The notes under the pieces are model-generated. The model saw only the letters and a program-made list of their open reading frames with translations. It did no database searches and was not told the DNA's origin. A stretch of 64,000 nt of DNA from positions 41,058,162-41,122,161 of the forward strand of contig OX453273.1 of assembly GCA_949710005.1 (NCBI GenBank), in the 5' to 3' direction. This DNA is from Ricordea florida. Lineage: Eukaryota > Cnidaria > Anthozoa > Corallimorpharia > Ricordeidae. A program made the position numbers and the translations under genes. Positions 19,532-27,710 of this stretch are shown one piece after another. Numbering within the stretch: position 1 is the first letter of the stretch; the number at the start of each line of letters is the position of its first letter.

Positions 19532-19563
19532 TCTAAAGATTTCTTACTGATGAGTAAAAAATC
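19532..19563 (+). promoter_or_regulatory. TCTAAAGAT motif, gene at 19564
   Basis: TCTAAAGATTTCTTACTGAT, then GAGTAAAAAATC, lies 32 nt before the ATG. A GC hairpin precedes it (GCTTCGCGGCCCTAAGGGG). Confidence 0.5.
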
Positions 19564-20772
19564 ATGGAAGAAGAAGAACCATTAATACCAAAATTTGAAA
19601 CAACTGATCTAGATGATGATGATGATAGAGAAAAAATGGAAATGGAACCAATATCATCCACCACTAGGGTAATTAACCCTGATGATGCGGTGGCAGAAAC
19701 ATCGTTTGACGGTGTGAGAGGTGATGATAAAGAACCTCCACCGATTAATGAAAGTGAAGAAGACAATAGGTCACGAGCTTTACAAAAGATAAAAGAAAAG
19801 TTCTACAATTTCGACCCACTAAATTCACCATTCGCTGCAAGAATCGATGATGAGGGGGCGGTATGGGTTATATTGACTGATAACCCTAAAAGTATTGAAC
19901 ATTTAATCATTGACTCTAATGGGGATTTGGTAAAAAATTTTGAAACACTTCCTGTTAAAATTAAGAGAGCACTTGGTATTGATTCTCAGTCACTTATTAT
20001 AAATAATGATAAACTAATTAATGATTTGAATGAAGCTAATAAAAAAATTAGGGATTTAAATAATGTAATAGGTGAGTTAAGCTCAGTTGTAGAAACAGGT
20101 CAAAAGGAGATAGAACAATATGTTACAATTGATAGAAAAGAGTTGAGAGCTATAATTGAAAAACAACAAATCAGAATTGCGGAAAGTGAAAGCTATTTAG
20201 ATGCAGCTGTAGAACAGAAGGTATTAGCTAAAACAGAGGTTGAAAAACTTAAAGTTGAATTAAAACAACACAAAGATGAGTTAGAAAAAAATAAAAGAGG
20301 ATTATCAAATTTAAAAAATCTAGAAAAAAGTAGAGATCGTTTACAAGATAGGGTTAATAAATTTGAAGAACTATCTAGAAAGAAGATAATTTTAAATCAA
20401 GAACAAATAGCTGATATGGAGAGTAAAAATGAAGAAATACTTAAAAATCTACCATTACGGGAGCGATTAAAATATATCTTTAAAAAGTATGGTTTTACAG
20501 TATTTGCAGTTGTGAGTGCTGTTGGTGTAGTAATTGGTGTTATAGTTTCTAATATTTCTAAAGGTCTAACAACATTAGGTAAAGGTGTGGGAAATGGTTT
20601 TAAAGCTATTGGTAAGAAACTTGGTGAAATATTGCCAGGAATGGTTGGAGCGATTGTAAGCTTTCTGTTCAAAACAGCTGGTGAGGTCATTGGCTTTTTA
20701 GGTAGGAATGCTTGGCTTTTGATAATGGCTGTGGTTCTATATTTTGTGGAAAGGGTAAAGAAAAGTCGATAA
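19564..20772 (+). CDS. Coiled-coil protein with C-terminal membrane region
   Basis: 402 residues in three parts. An acidic, disordered N-terminus (EEEEPLIP…DLDDDDDRE) comes first. Residues from about 135 to 300 form a heptad-rich coiled coil (EQKVLAKTEVEKLKVELKQ). The C-terminal third has hydrophobic segments (VFAVVSAVGVVIGVIVSNI, MVGAIVSFLFKTAGEVIGFL, AWLLIMAVVLYFVE) joined by a Gly/Lys-rich amphipathic stretch (GKGVGNGFKAIGKKLGE). This suggests a membrane-active virion protein, but that is inference. The upstream gap carries a GC hairpin (GCTTCGCGGCCC) and TCTAAAGATTTC 32 nt before the ATG. Confidence 0.65.
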   Translation: MEEEEPLIPKFETTDLDDDDDREKMEMEPISSTTRVINPDDAVAETSFDGVRGDDKEPPPINESEEDNRSRALQKIKEKFYNFDPLNSPFAARIDDEGAVWVILTDNPKSIEHLIIDSNGDLVKNFETLPVKIKRALGIDSQSLIINNDKLINDLNEANKKIRDLNNVIGELSSVVETGQKEIEQYVTIDRKELRAIIEKQQIRIAESESYLDAAVEQKVLAKTEVEKLKVELKQHKDELEKNKRGLSNLKNLEKSRDRLQDRVNKFEELSRKKIILNQEQIADMESKNEEILKNLPLRERLKYIFKKYGFTVFAVVSAVGVVIGVIVSNISKGLTTLGKGVGNGFKAIGKKLGEILPGMVGAIVSFLFKTAGEVIGFLGRNAWLLIMAVVLYFVERVKKSR

Positions 20773-20780
20773 CAAAAAGG

Positions 20781-20815
20781 TCTAAAGATATCATGTTGAT
20801 CAGTAAAATACAATA
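20781..20815 (+). promoter_or_regulatory. TCTAAAGAT motif, gene at 20816
   Basis: TCTAAAGATATCATGTTGAT, then CAGTAAAATACAATA, lies 35 nt before the ATG. Confidence 0.5.
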
Positions 20816-21424
20816 ATGGATGACTACAATAGAATTTATCCTAATTTGCCTGTTAATTCAGACCCGAGTTCCTCCTTTCAGACGATTAATTTCAGACTAC
20901 AAAAGTCATGCGAAGTACTACAAAATCTTGAGAAGGAAATTAAACATTACGAAGATGTTAGGAAAAAATACAATAGAGCGAGAGGTATATTTACAAAAAT
21001 AAGTGTTTTTAGTGGGGTTTTTTCAGTTATTCTATCTGCAAGTGGGGTTGGAACCTCCCTTACTGGTTTTGGTGCTGCTGTTGGTATCCCATTAGGAGCA
21101 GTGGGAGGTATTTGTGGGGGAATATCGGTTGGTTTCGGTTCAGCTTCTAAACGACTTTCATATAAAGTTAGTAAACATGAACAGACAGTTTCTCTAGCAA
21201 AAGCAAAAGTAAACACCATTCACGACTTGGTTTCAAAAGCAATGAAAGATAATGCAATATCCGACCAAGAATTTTCTCTAATTTTATCAGAGGTGGATAA
21301 GTTTGAAAAATTAAAACTCGAAATCCGCCAAAAAAACAGGAAAGATACAGAAAAAAAATTAAATATGAATCAGATAAGAACAGAGGTTCGAGCGGAAATA
21401 TTAAAAGAACTGACCGCACGTTGA
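20816..21424 (+). CDS. Protein with Gly-rich hydrophobic hairpin between coiled coils
   Basis: 202 residues. Helical charged arms (LQNLEKEIKHYEDVRKKYNR and KFEKLKLEIRQKNRKDTEKK) flank a hydrophobic, Gly-rich core (LSASGVGTSLTGFGAAVGIP, then GAVGGICGGISVGFG), which could insert in a membrane as a hairpin. TCTAAAGATATC lies 35 nt upstream. I recognise the type as common in cnidarian genomes near Polinton genes; it has no assigned function. Confidence 0.6.
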   Translation: MDDYNRIYPNLPVNSDPSSSFQTINFRLQKSCEVLQNLEKEIKHYEDVRKKYNRARGIFTKISVFSGVFSVILSASGVGTSLTGFGAAVGIPLGAVGGICGGISVGFGSASKRLSYKVSKHEQTVSLAKAKVNTIHDLVSKAMKDNAISDQEFSLILSEVDKFEKLKLEIRQKNRKDTEKKLNMNQIRTEVRAEILKELTAR

Positions 21425-21516
21425 AAATTTCATATGAGAGAACTGATGTAGGATGGAATTGTTATGCTGGTGTTAAAAAAGAGGTGATTTAAAAGCAACA
21501 TGTTATGAACAAAAAA

Positions 21517-23109
21517 ATGTCATTATTCAATGATTTCAGAAATATGTACCCAAGGGCTGATATAAGCCATTTCACATTTGTACCTGATTCTTATGGTGGA
21601 TATATTAAATGGCAAGTTGATGGTACAACAATAATGTCAAATGATGATCCTACTGGAAAAACATGGACTGATAATATTTCACCCCGTTTGAAAAGAATTT
21701 TGTGGAAAGATTTAGGGTTGAATGGTCCTTCTGGGTTTACCTCTGATGAATTGAGTTCATTTCCTGAAAGTTTAACATTAACCAATAGATCTTATCCTAT
21801 ACCAGCTGTTAATTTTGATGACTTTTCAACTGATATAACAAAAATGCTAACCTATCTGGATATATACGTGTCAAATACTAAGAAATTTACAGCAAAGATG
21901 AGAAACATATTTACATCCCAAGTTGTGACTTTCAAATTTGGAAAGCAGAGTAGAAAATGGTTGAATGGCCCTGATATGAATTATTGGCCACAACAACTTA
22001 ACTTTGCAGTTTGGTGTGCGACATCTGGTTGTGGGATAAGTCCTTTTGAAAGTCTAAATTATCCTAAAGTAGTAAATAGCTTCATACATTTTCATGTGTA
22101 TTTCACAATAAGGCGAATATTATATGAATTAAGTCTTCCCTTACCTGATGAGAACCCTTTTGTTATAAATAATAATCCATATAGTAAAGTTGCATATCAA
22201 CGATTGTGTGCTGAATTTGGGGTTAGTAATAATTCTGACTTTAGATGGAAAGGTGGAAGAAATGGAGGGTTAGGAGATATATTCCTTGATTACGGTGCAG
22301 GATATCATGGAAAAGGTGGTGGATACCAAAATGTACATATTGTAAGGAATTATGATGTTGAAGCAGATAAATGGCCTGGTGAAGGTGGTAAATTCGCTGA
22401 TGAAGGTGGTAAGAAAGAAAAAGGTAATTTAATTTCATTTATCCGTAATGATGATTTTGCTGATTTCAAATATGCCTGGTTTATCCCAACAAATGGACAT
22501 GGGCTCACTAAAGCTGGCCTTGGTAGATTGAATCGATCTGCTGAAGCTTTTGTTTACTGTATATTGGGAGCACAAGTTAACACTAGAAACTCGATTTACG
22601 GTAATGGCGGTGGCGCAATCGAAACACAACAAGAATTCTTGGCTTTATTTGAAAGTAGTGTGATCGAAAATGACATTTCTAATTCGATTCAAAGATATCA
22701 ATTAGCTGTACAAGAAGCGAAATTACGGCTTGATTTAGCTATTGCTCCTGGTGTATGGTTGATGCCTAGTAATATGATAATCAATACTGAAAGCGTGACA
22801 GGTTTTAACAATAAACTCATGAAAGCGAGTAATGATATGAATTTTGGTGTGAATAATTCCCTAAACACTGAAGCAAAACAGGTTGGAATAAGTCATAACT
22901 TAGGATCTTCAAAGTTAAAGTTACCTCATATAACTGAAACGAAGAAAACCCCGAAGGAACCAAAACCATCAATGAAAACAGACTCGATGAAACAGGAAAT
23001 CCACAGTACCAGCTCCGCTGAAAATAATATTGACTCAACGCAGCATGAAAAGAATATATTAGCATTTATAGTTGTCGCGGGTGGATTAGCGTGGTATCTA
23101 TTTCGGTAG
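21517..23109 (+). CDS. Large Polinton hypothetical protein with C-terminal membrane anchor
   Basis: 530 residues from the ATG at 21517 (MSLFNDFRNM…), or 534 from 21505. I prefer 21517 because TTTAAAAG then lies 29 nt upstream, as at the other genes. The body is globular, rich in Trp, Tyr and Phe. A Gly/His/Lys-rich low-complexity zone occupies about residues 245-305 (GYHGKGGGYQ, GEGGKFADEGGKK). A Lys/Ser/Thr-rich linker leads to a hydrophobic C-terminal helix (NILAFIVVAGGLAWYLF). This suggests a membrane-anchored or virion-surface structural protein; no family motif is decisive. It could be a host-interaction protein, but nothing in the sequence proves it. Confidence 0.6.
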   Translation: MSLFNDFRNMYPRADISHFTFVPDSYGGYIKWQVDGTTIMSNDDPTGKTWTDNISPRLKRILWKDLGLNGPSGFTSDELSSFPESLTLTNRSYPIPAVNFDDFSTDITKMLTYLDIYVSNTKKFTAKMRNIFTSQVVTFKFGKQSRKWLNGPDMNYWPQQLNFAVWCATSGCGISPFESLNYPKVVNSFIHFHVYFTIRRILYELSLPLPDENPFVINNNPYSKVAYQRLCAEFGVSNNSDFRWKGGRNGGLGDIFLDYGAGYHGKGGGYQNVHIVRNYDVEADKWPGEGGKFADEGGKKEKGNLISFIRNDDFADFKYAWFIPTNGHGLTKAGLGRLNRSAEAFVYCILGAQVNTRNSIYGNGGGAIETQQEFLALFESSVIENDISNSIQRYQLAVQEAKLRLDLAIAPGVWLMPSNMIINTESVTGFNNKLMKASNDMNFGVNNSLNTEAKQVGISHNLGSSKLKLPHITETKKTPKEPKPSMKTDSMKQEIHSTSSAENNIDSTQHEKNILAFIVVAGGLAWYLFR

Positions 23110-23256
23110 ATGACTGTATTTTTTGGCTTACGAGTAAGTCGTTTTTTATCACAAGTTAATTAACATAACAATTTTTACCAGCTTACGCGTAAGTCGATTT
23201 TTATCACAGGCGGTTATTATAGAAATTTAAAGATGAATACGGTGTAATCAAACAAA
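23110..23256 (+). promoter_or_regulatory. Intergenic region with two hairpin-plus-T units and upstream motif
   Basis: The unit CTTACGAGTAAGTCGTTTTT at about 23125 recurs as CTTACGCGTAAGTCGATTTT at about 23182. Both are short inverted repeats followed by T runs and ATCACA. TTTAAAG at 23226 lies 31 nt before the next ATG. The hairpins may act in 3'-end formation of the upstream gene or as an operator. Confidence 0.5.
23226..23256 (+). promoter_or_regulatory. TTTAAAGAT motif, gene at 23257
   Basis: TTTAAAGATGAATACGGTGT lies 31 nt before the ATG at 23257. Confidence 0.5.
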
Positions 23257-23892
23257 ATGTTAAGCATAACAATGTATGAGTCTGAAACTAGGATTTATTT
23301 AGATCCGCCGCTGAAAAATCTTCGGGAGATACAACTCCTGGATTGTAATATACAAACCAAAAGATTGATTAATTTCAAGGATAAACAGATAATATTCAAT
23401 GATAAGAATCAGGGATTCATAATAATTCAACCCGGTACATATTCTCTTCGTAATATTCAATCAATCTTTCTTAATGATCCTGATGGGGAAAAGATAACAA
23501 TAATTGAGACTGATACTGTTGACTATCTATATTCAAATAAGAACTTCAAAATTAAACTTACGAGAGGGTTGGGTTTTGGTTTAGGAGTTCCTGATGTCAT
23601 AAATCCGGGTAAATTATACCCCATAAATATTCAGATTAAGGAACCACTGAGACTTATGTGTAGTATAGTTGATAATAAGTATTCATATATGAATAAAAAT
23701 AAAAATGGAGAACTTGTTAAACTCTCACCATCAAACCTACTTGCAAACATTCCCTCAAAGGATTATCCAACAATTCCAGTTCGAAAATATGATTCTCTAA
23801 TTAACCACTTTGATTTAACCATATTAGACAATGAATGTAAAAAACTTGATCTTAAGGGTTCTCCTATAACTTTTAGTTTAAGATTTATGTAA
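23257..23892 (+). CDS. Candidate minor capsid/penton-like beta-rich protein
   Basis: 211 residues, largely beta-strand in pattern: TRIYLDPPLKNLREIQLLDC at the start, a central Gly-rich block (GLGFGLGVPDVINPGKLYPI), then NLLANIPSKDYPTIPVRKY and a final DLKGSPITFSLRFM. The strand at the end, with an hydrophobic last residue, fits single jelly-roll or penton-like proteins of adintovirus-type elements. The assignment is by pattern and by lying in a Polinton with a separate larger capsid candidate. It is the last + strand gene before a convergent pair separated by a 22-T run. Confidence 0.5.
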   Translation: MLSITMYESETRIYLDPPLKNLREIQLLDCNIQTKRLINFKDKQIIFNDKNQGFIIIQPGTYSLRNIQSIFLNDPDGEKITIIETDTVDYLYSNKNFKIKLTRGLGFGLGVPDVINPGKLYPINIQIKEPLRLMCSIVDNKYSYMNKNKNGELVKLSPSNLLANIPSKDYPTIPVRKYDSLINHFDLTILDNECKKLDLKGSPITFSLRFM

Positions 23893-23971
23893 ATTTCAGC
23901 GTAGATGGTCCTTCAGGTCTTTTTTTTTTTTTTTTTTTTTTGTTATATAACACTTACCTGAGTTATATAAC
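23893..23971. terminator. Convergent intergenic with T22 run and palindromes
   Basis: Between two convergent stop codons there is GGTCCTTCAGGTC, then a 22-base T run (23920-23941), then GTTATATAAC twice. This is a plausible 3'-end processing or transcription stop region for both genes. Confidence 0.4.
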
Positions 23972-24646
23972 TTAATGACATTCTTGTTTTTCATAACATT
24001 CTTTACAAAATGCCTTCTGTCTAGTGTGTTCACATATTTGTGATCCTCCGCATAACTTACAAAAATTTCTTTGTTTTCCATGAACACATATTCCTTTACC
24101 CCCACATTCTTTACAACGTGCCTTCTGTTTTTTATGTATACATATTTGTGATCCTCCACACTCTTTACATTGATTCCTTTGTTTTTTATGCTCACATATT
24201 TGTGACCCTCCACACTCTTTACATCTTGATTTCTGCCTTTTATGAATAGTTTTAGGTTCTGAAGTGGGTGTGGGAGTTTGTTTCTGAAGATTTTTCATCT
24301 CATCCATAACTTCTGGAACAAGTGTTTGTTTAAGTTTAGGCGGTGTTTCAGGATTAAATACATTAGGTAAGTCTAGAAGTGGGGTTGATAAATTTGCTTC
24401 AGGTGGAGGTGGAATTGGCAGAGGAGTATTCTGATCGGTTCTATGTGGATTGGTATTTAATGATTCAATAATTTCTTGAATATTATCAATGATTTTTTGA
24501 ACGTTATCAAATATTTCAGGAATATTAATCAAAAAATCAATACGTTTCGCTTTAGTATTATAATATGACTTTTTTGGTGGATTATACCAGTAAACTAATT
24601 TTCTTAATTGCTCAGCACTTAATCTATTTAACTGTTGTTTTTCCAT
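23972..24646 (-). CDS. SAP-like start plus Cys/His zinc-repeat protein
   Basis: 224 residues from the ATG whose complement is at 24644-24646. Residues 1-62 lie inside the right TIR and equal those of the gene starting at 10490. A Pro/Gln-rich linker follows. The last 85 residues are four to five repeats of about 17-18 residues: C-x2-CGGSQIC-x-H-x-K-Q-R and variants (CKECGGSQICEHKKQ, CKECGGKGICVHGKQ). Four metal ligands per repeat (C, C, C, H) suggest zinc binding. Similar repeats occur in giant-virus proteins and related elements, with no known function. So the element makes two proteins with one N-terminal module and different tails. Confidence 0.7.
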   Translation of the reverse strand: MEKQQLNRLSAEQLRKLVYWYNPPKKSYYNTKAKRIDFLINIPEIFDNVQKIIDNIQEIIESLNTNPHRTDQNTPLPIPPPPEANLSTPLLDLPNVFNPETPPKLKQTLVPEVMDEMKNLQKQTPTPTSEPKTIHKRQKSRCKECGGSQICEHKKQRNQCKECGGSQICIHKKQKARCKECGGKGICVHGKQRNFCKLCGGSQICEHTRQKAFCKECYEKQECH

Positions 24647-24852
24647 CTTTACAATATTTTTTTTATTTTTAAATAGCAATTAAAAATCATTTTTTTTTTG
24701 TAATCCCGACAAAAAATCATTGATAAAATCTCTGATAAATCTCTGATGCAATTTTCTGATGTAATTTTTTTCTAATTAATCTTTGTTTAATTTTTTACTC
24801 AAATTTGACTGAAATTAATCTTGTGTTCTAGAACCCCCCACTTTCTACTCTC
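24462..24852 (-). repeat. Polinton right terminal inverted repeat
   Basis: The complement of the left repeat, ending CTTTCTACTCTC at 24852. The identity stops at about 24462 inside the gene of 24646-23972. Confidence 0.95.
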
Positions 24853-24858
24853 TACTTA
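24853..24858 (+). repeat. Polinton target-site duplication, right copy
   Basis: TACTTA directly follows the TC terminus and matches 10278-10283. Confidence 0.85.
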
Positions 24859-25046
24859 TTATAATTTAAACATGAAAAAAATCGCCTGGAGGAAGTGCCG
24901 GAAGATCTCATTGCGGACAGGATGTGAGCATTTGAAGCGGATTTGACACTTTATTTACTGATTGGCTGATGAAGATCAGCTGATAACGCTACGAACTCAA
25001 TGCGGTTCGCTTAAAAATAAAGAATATCATAATCCAGAATATCAAT

Positions 25047-25849
25047 GGCCGTTTTTATGCTAGAGACGTTAAAGTCGTCTTGAGACGACTTTAACGTCTA
25101 GTATAAAAACGGTAAATAAGACAGACGCATTTAATGTCTGACAGCTTTAACGTCTTCTGTTAAGTGCGTCGTTTAGACGCATTTAACAGACGACTTTAAC
25201 GTCTCAGACGTTAAATGCTTCTAGCATAAAAACGGAACGCCCTTACTGGGACGCATTTAGCCCTTACTCGTCCACAGACGACTGGCTCTTTGGCTAGTTG
25301 GTCCTCTATCTCGCCAAGCTGAAACGTTGCTCAATTTGTACGCAAACGTTTTTTGAACGCAGTATCGTCCCAATTTTGGTAACCATTTCTCCACCACGAG
25401 GAACTCGTTTCTTCATCTACGCTTCGTCCTTTCTTTGCTTTGGTCTCTTCATAGCTACGGCACACGTGCCAAGTGCCTGAGCCATATCTAGTTCTCCGTC
25501 CATGGATATCCTGCAAAAGCCGTTTTCTCGATTGACTTTTCTTCTTTAAAAAACATTTGTATTTCCATATCTTGCCTGTTTTGGCGACGTCGAGTAATGG
25601 ACTAAGAAGTTGTAATTCCGCCATGTTTATTTTATTCGTATATTCGCGCGCTTCAAGTTTATTTGGCGCCGATTTTGCTCGTGTCCAGTGTCTTCCGAGG
25701 ATAGAATCCAGTCTTTTTCAGAAGAAAAGTTTTTTTTTTTCTGTTAGGTCGTCTACTTTTATGCGTTCCGTTTTTATACCAGACGGCTTTAACGTCTCAG
25801 ACGTTAAATGCGTCTGGACGACTTTAACGTCTCTAGCATAAAAACGGCC
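25047..25849. mobile_element. Foldback DNA transposon with 3-bp duplication
   Basis: GGCCGTTTTTATGCTAGAGA at the left pairs with its complement at the right end. AAT at 25044-25046 and 25850-25852 is a candidate 3-bp duplication. Both arms contain many further GACGTTAAA/TTTAACGTC repeats. Inside, a minus-strand frame (25331-25624) encodes a Lys/Arg-rich protein ending NWDDTAFKKRLRTN, which may be the truncated start of a PIF/Harbinger-like transposase. Confidence 0.6.
25331..25624 (-). pseudogene. Possible truncated transposase start
   Basis: 97 codons inside the foldback of 25047-25849. The basic N-terminal part contains KKKSQSRKRLL and RRTRYGSGTW, followed by WWRNGYQNWDDTAFKKRLRT. The W/R-rich end resembles the segment before the DDE domain in Harbinger-type transposases. 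No catalytic residues remain, and the identification is tentative. Confidence 0.35.
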
Positions 25850-25945
25850 AATGTGTAATTTGCACTGGTGTTACATTTTTTGAACTGCATGGTGTTACAG
25901 TTGAACTGCACTGCTCTCAACCAATCAGAATCGAGTAATTTTTTC
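25850..25945. repeat. Dispersed repeat fragment (partner at 38245-38335)
   Basis: Phrases such as GTGTAATTTGCACT, GTTACA.TTGAACTGC and CAATCAGAATCGAGTAATTT occur here and again at 38245-38335 in the same order. I do not recognise the family by name. Confidence 0.6.
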
Positions 25946-26314
25946 ATGAGGATATTAAAAAAATGAAAGGTTCATTCGCATATTTTTTACCGTATGTGAT
26001 ATGGGGATTTCTGGTCATGAATATACTTGTGGATCACATGGTAATAACTAATCAGGGTCAAACAGGGAATTCATTCTGAGGGTAAATGCGAGTGCTTCGT
26101 TAACAAATCACTCCAACAATTCCTACAGAATCAATGCCACTTTCACTGTTTGAACTACTGAACAAGTACTGCACTGAGGTAGTTTGTTTCACAGACTATG
26201 CAGTGTGATTTTGACTTTTCATGTGGTTATGTTTGTTTTATTAAACAGTGTTGTCCCAACTTTGGGTTAACGGTGCGGATCCTAACAAGCTATTTTGGAA
26301 ATTACGGAGAATCT

Positions 26315-27350
26315 GAACTCAGCAACGAACAAATTACCTGTGGCTTATTTCTCGCATTCTCTGCAGTTAACCATGACAGTCTGCTCTCTAAATTATATTC
26401 ATCTGGAATACGTGGAGCTCCATTTAAATGGTTTAACAATTAACTACTTATGAAATTCCACTCAATATGTAAAAACTGATGAATTTGAATCTAGTATGGA
26501 AGGTATTACAAGTGGAGTTCCTCAGCGTTCAACACTTGGACCGTTGTTACTCTTGCTTTATATTACTGACTTGCCATATCCACTCCTCTTACAAGCTTTC
26601 TTTTGGAATATTTGCAGATGATACTAATATTTTCTTTATCAGTAATAATGCAAAGGAGTTTCAATCTACAATGAATGAGTAGCTTAAGTTAGTTCGGCTA
26701 AAATACTATGTTATTAGTAAGTTATCTGTAAATGTTAAGAAAACCAATTATTTAACAATTATTCACCGGCGAAGGCGAAGTGATCATCGGTGAATATTCA
26801 CCGAGACGAAGACGAGGTGAATATTCACCTGTGGCGAATAATTCTTTTAGTATAAATACACAGGTGATTATTTCAAAAAAAGAAAAGAAAAAGCATTGTA
26901 CAACAGGAAAAAATTTTATTTCATCAAAAGCACGCGAACGACTGACAGCCACTTTGTTCGTCGAGGTGATTTTCGGCTGATAATCCGGGATGTCGAACCA
27001 ATCAGAGCGCGCGATTTTGTATAATCACCTGAGTATTTATACTAAATGCTAATAACATCATAAAAGAAAAAAATAGACTTTAATATCCAAAAATTTGAAT
27101 GGAAAAGCTATATCAAATATCTAGGTAATATTATAAACATTGATGAGCATCTACAGTGGGAACCCCAAACCAAATATGTAAATAAAAAATTAGCAAAGAA
27201 TACAGGTATAATTAATAAGTTAAGACTTTATCGTGATCTCTATATGCTTAAACAGTTATATTAAAGCCGTATCTATCCAGATTCAACTATGGTCTTGCTA
27301 GCTGGGGTATTGCTTGTAAAACCAGGTTAAACAAAATTTGCACTAAGTAG
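26315..27350 (+). pseudogene. Decayed non-LTR retrotransposon reverse transcriptase
   Basis: Broken frames together show a reverse-transcriptase order: AVNHDSLLSKLYSSGIRGAP (about 26362-26430), EGITSGVPQRSTLGPLLLLL (about 26498-26560), FADDTNIFF with the catalytic DD (about 26600-26640), and downstream KNTGIINKLRLYRDLYMLKQ (about 27194-27260). The pattern suits a CR1/L2- or Rex-like LINE. Frameshifts and stops make it inactive. A 300-bp repeat interrupts it at 26751-27055. Confidence 0.75.
26751..27055. mobile_element. Repeat inserted in the LINE remnant
   Basis: Starts near ATTTAACAATTATTCACCGG with repeated GGTGAATATTCACC palindromes (26785-26830) and ends near ACTAAATGCTAATAACAT. The LINE frame resumes after it. 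A related start (ATTTAACAATTATTCGTAGA) is at 32216. Confidence 0.5.
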
Positions 27351-27469
27351 AATAATGTATACGCAGCATGTTCTTTGCTCATGTACGAGAACATGTCAAC
27401 CCCTATGACAACCTTTTCGGAATTTTAAAATATTTACAAACTAAAAATATCACTCTTCACATATAAAAC

Positions 27470-27710
27470 TAGAAGGGCACTCGGTAGAGCGCATACTTGA
27501 TATTACACTCATCTGGATCTGAGATCCGGAGTTTAATCCGGATAAATCCCAAATTTTAATCGATTGATCCTGGGTATATTTGCGACCTTTCCACCAAATT
27601 TGGTGCAAGTCCGTTGATTAGTTTTTGCGTAAAACGATTAAAAGACAGACAAACAAACAGACAGGCGTGAAAACATAACCTCCTTGGCGGAGGTAATTTT
27701 AAAAGAATGA
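27470..27710 (+). repeat. tRNA-like head and LINE-type tail, SINE-like
   Basis: ACTCGGTAGAGCGCATAC resembles an A box and GGAGTTTAATCCGG a B box. The following 3' part includes TTAGTTTTTGCGTAAAACGA, ACAGACAAACAAACAGACAG and CATAACCTCCTTGGCGGAGG, text typical of invertebrate LINE/SINE 3' ends. Confidence 0.5.

Larger units (their letters stand above)
10284..24852. mobile_element. Full-length Polinton/Maverick (polintovirus-like) element
   Basis: This is a 14.6-kb element with 5'-AG and TC-3' termini, a TACTTA 6-bp duplication and terminal inverted repeats of about 390 bp. All three are defining Polinton features. It carries the diagnostic set: protein-primed DNA polymerase B, DDE integrase, A32-type packaging ATPase and jelly-roll capsid candidates, plus small conserved membrane proteins. 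Order: SAP-like ORF and polB (+), integrase (-), then ten + strand genes, then a Cys/His-repeat gene (-). Base composition is clearly more AT-rich than the host flanks. The arms appear to differ by one base in a homopolymer, and nearly every gene is open, so insertion looks recent. I see no adenain-type protease. Confidence 0.95.

Noticed and set aside
23896-24213. Periodic minus-strand frame with KNVGVKEYVF-like repeats
   Set aside because: It is the other-frame shadow of the Cys/His repeat gene.
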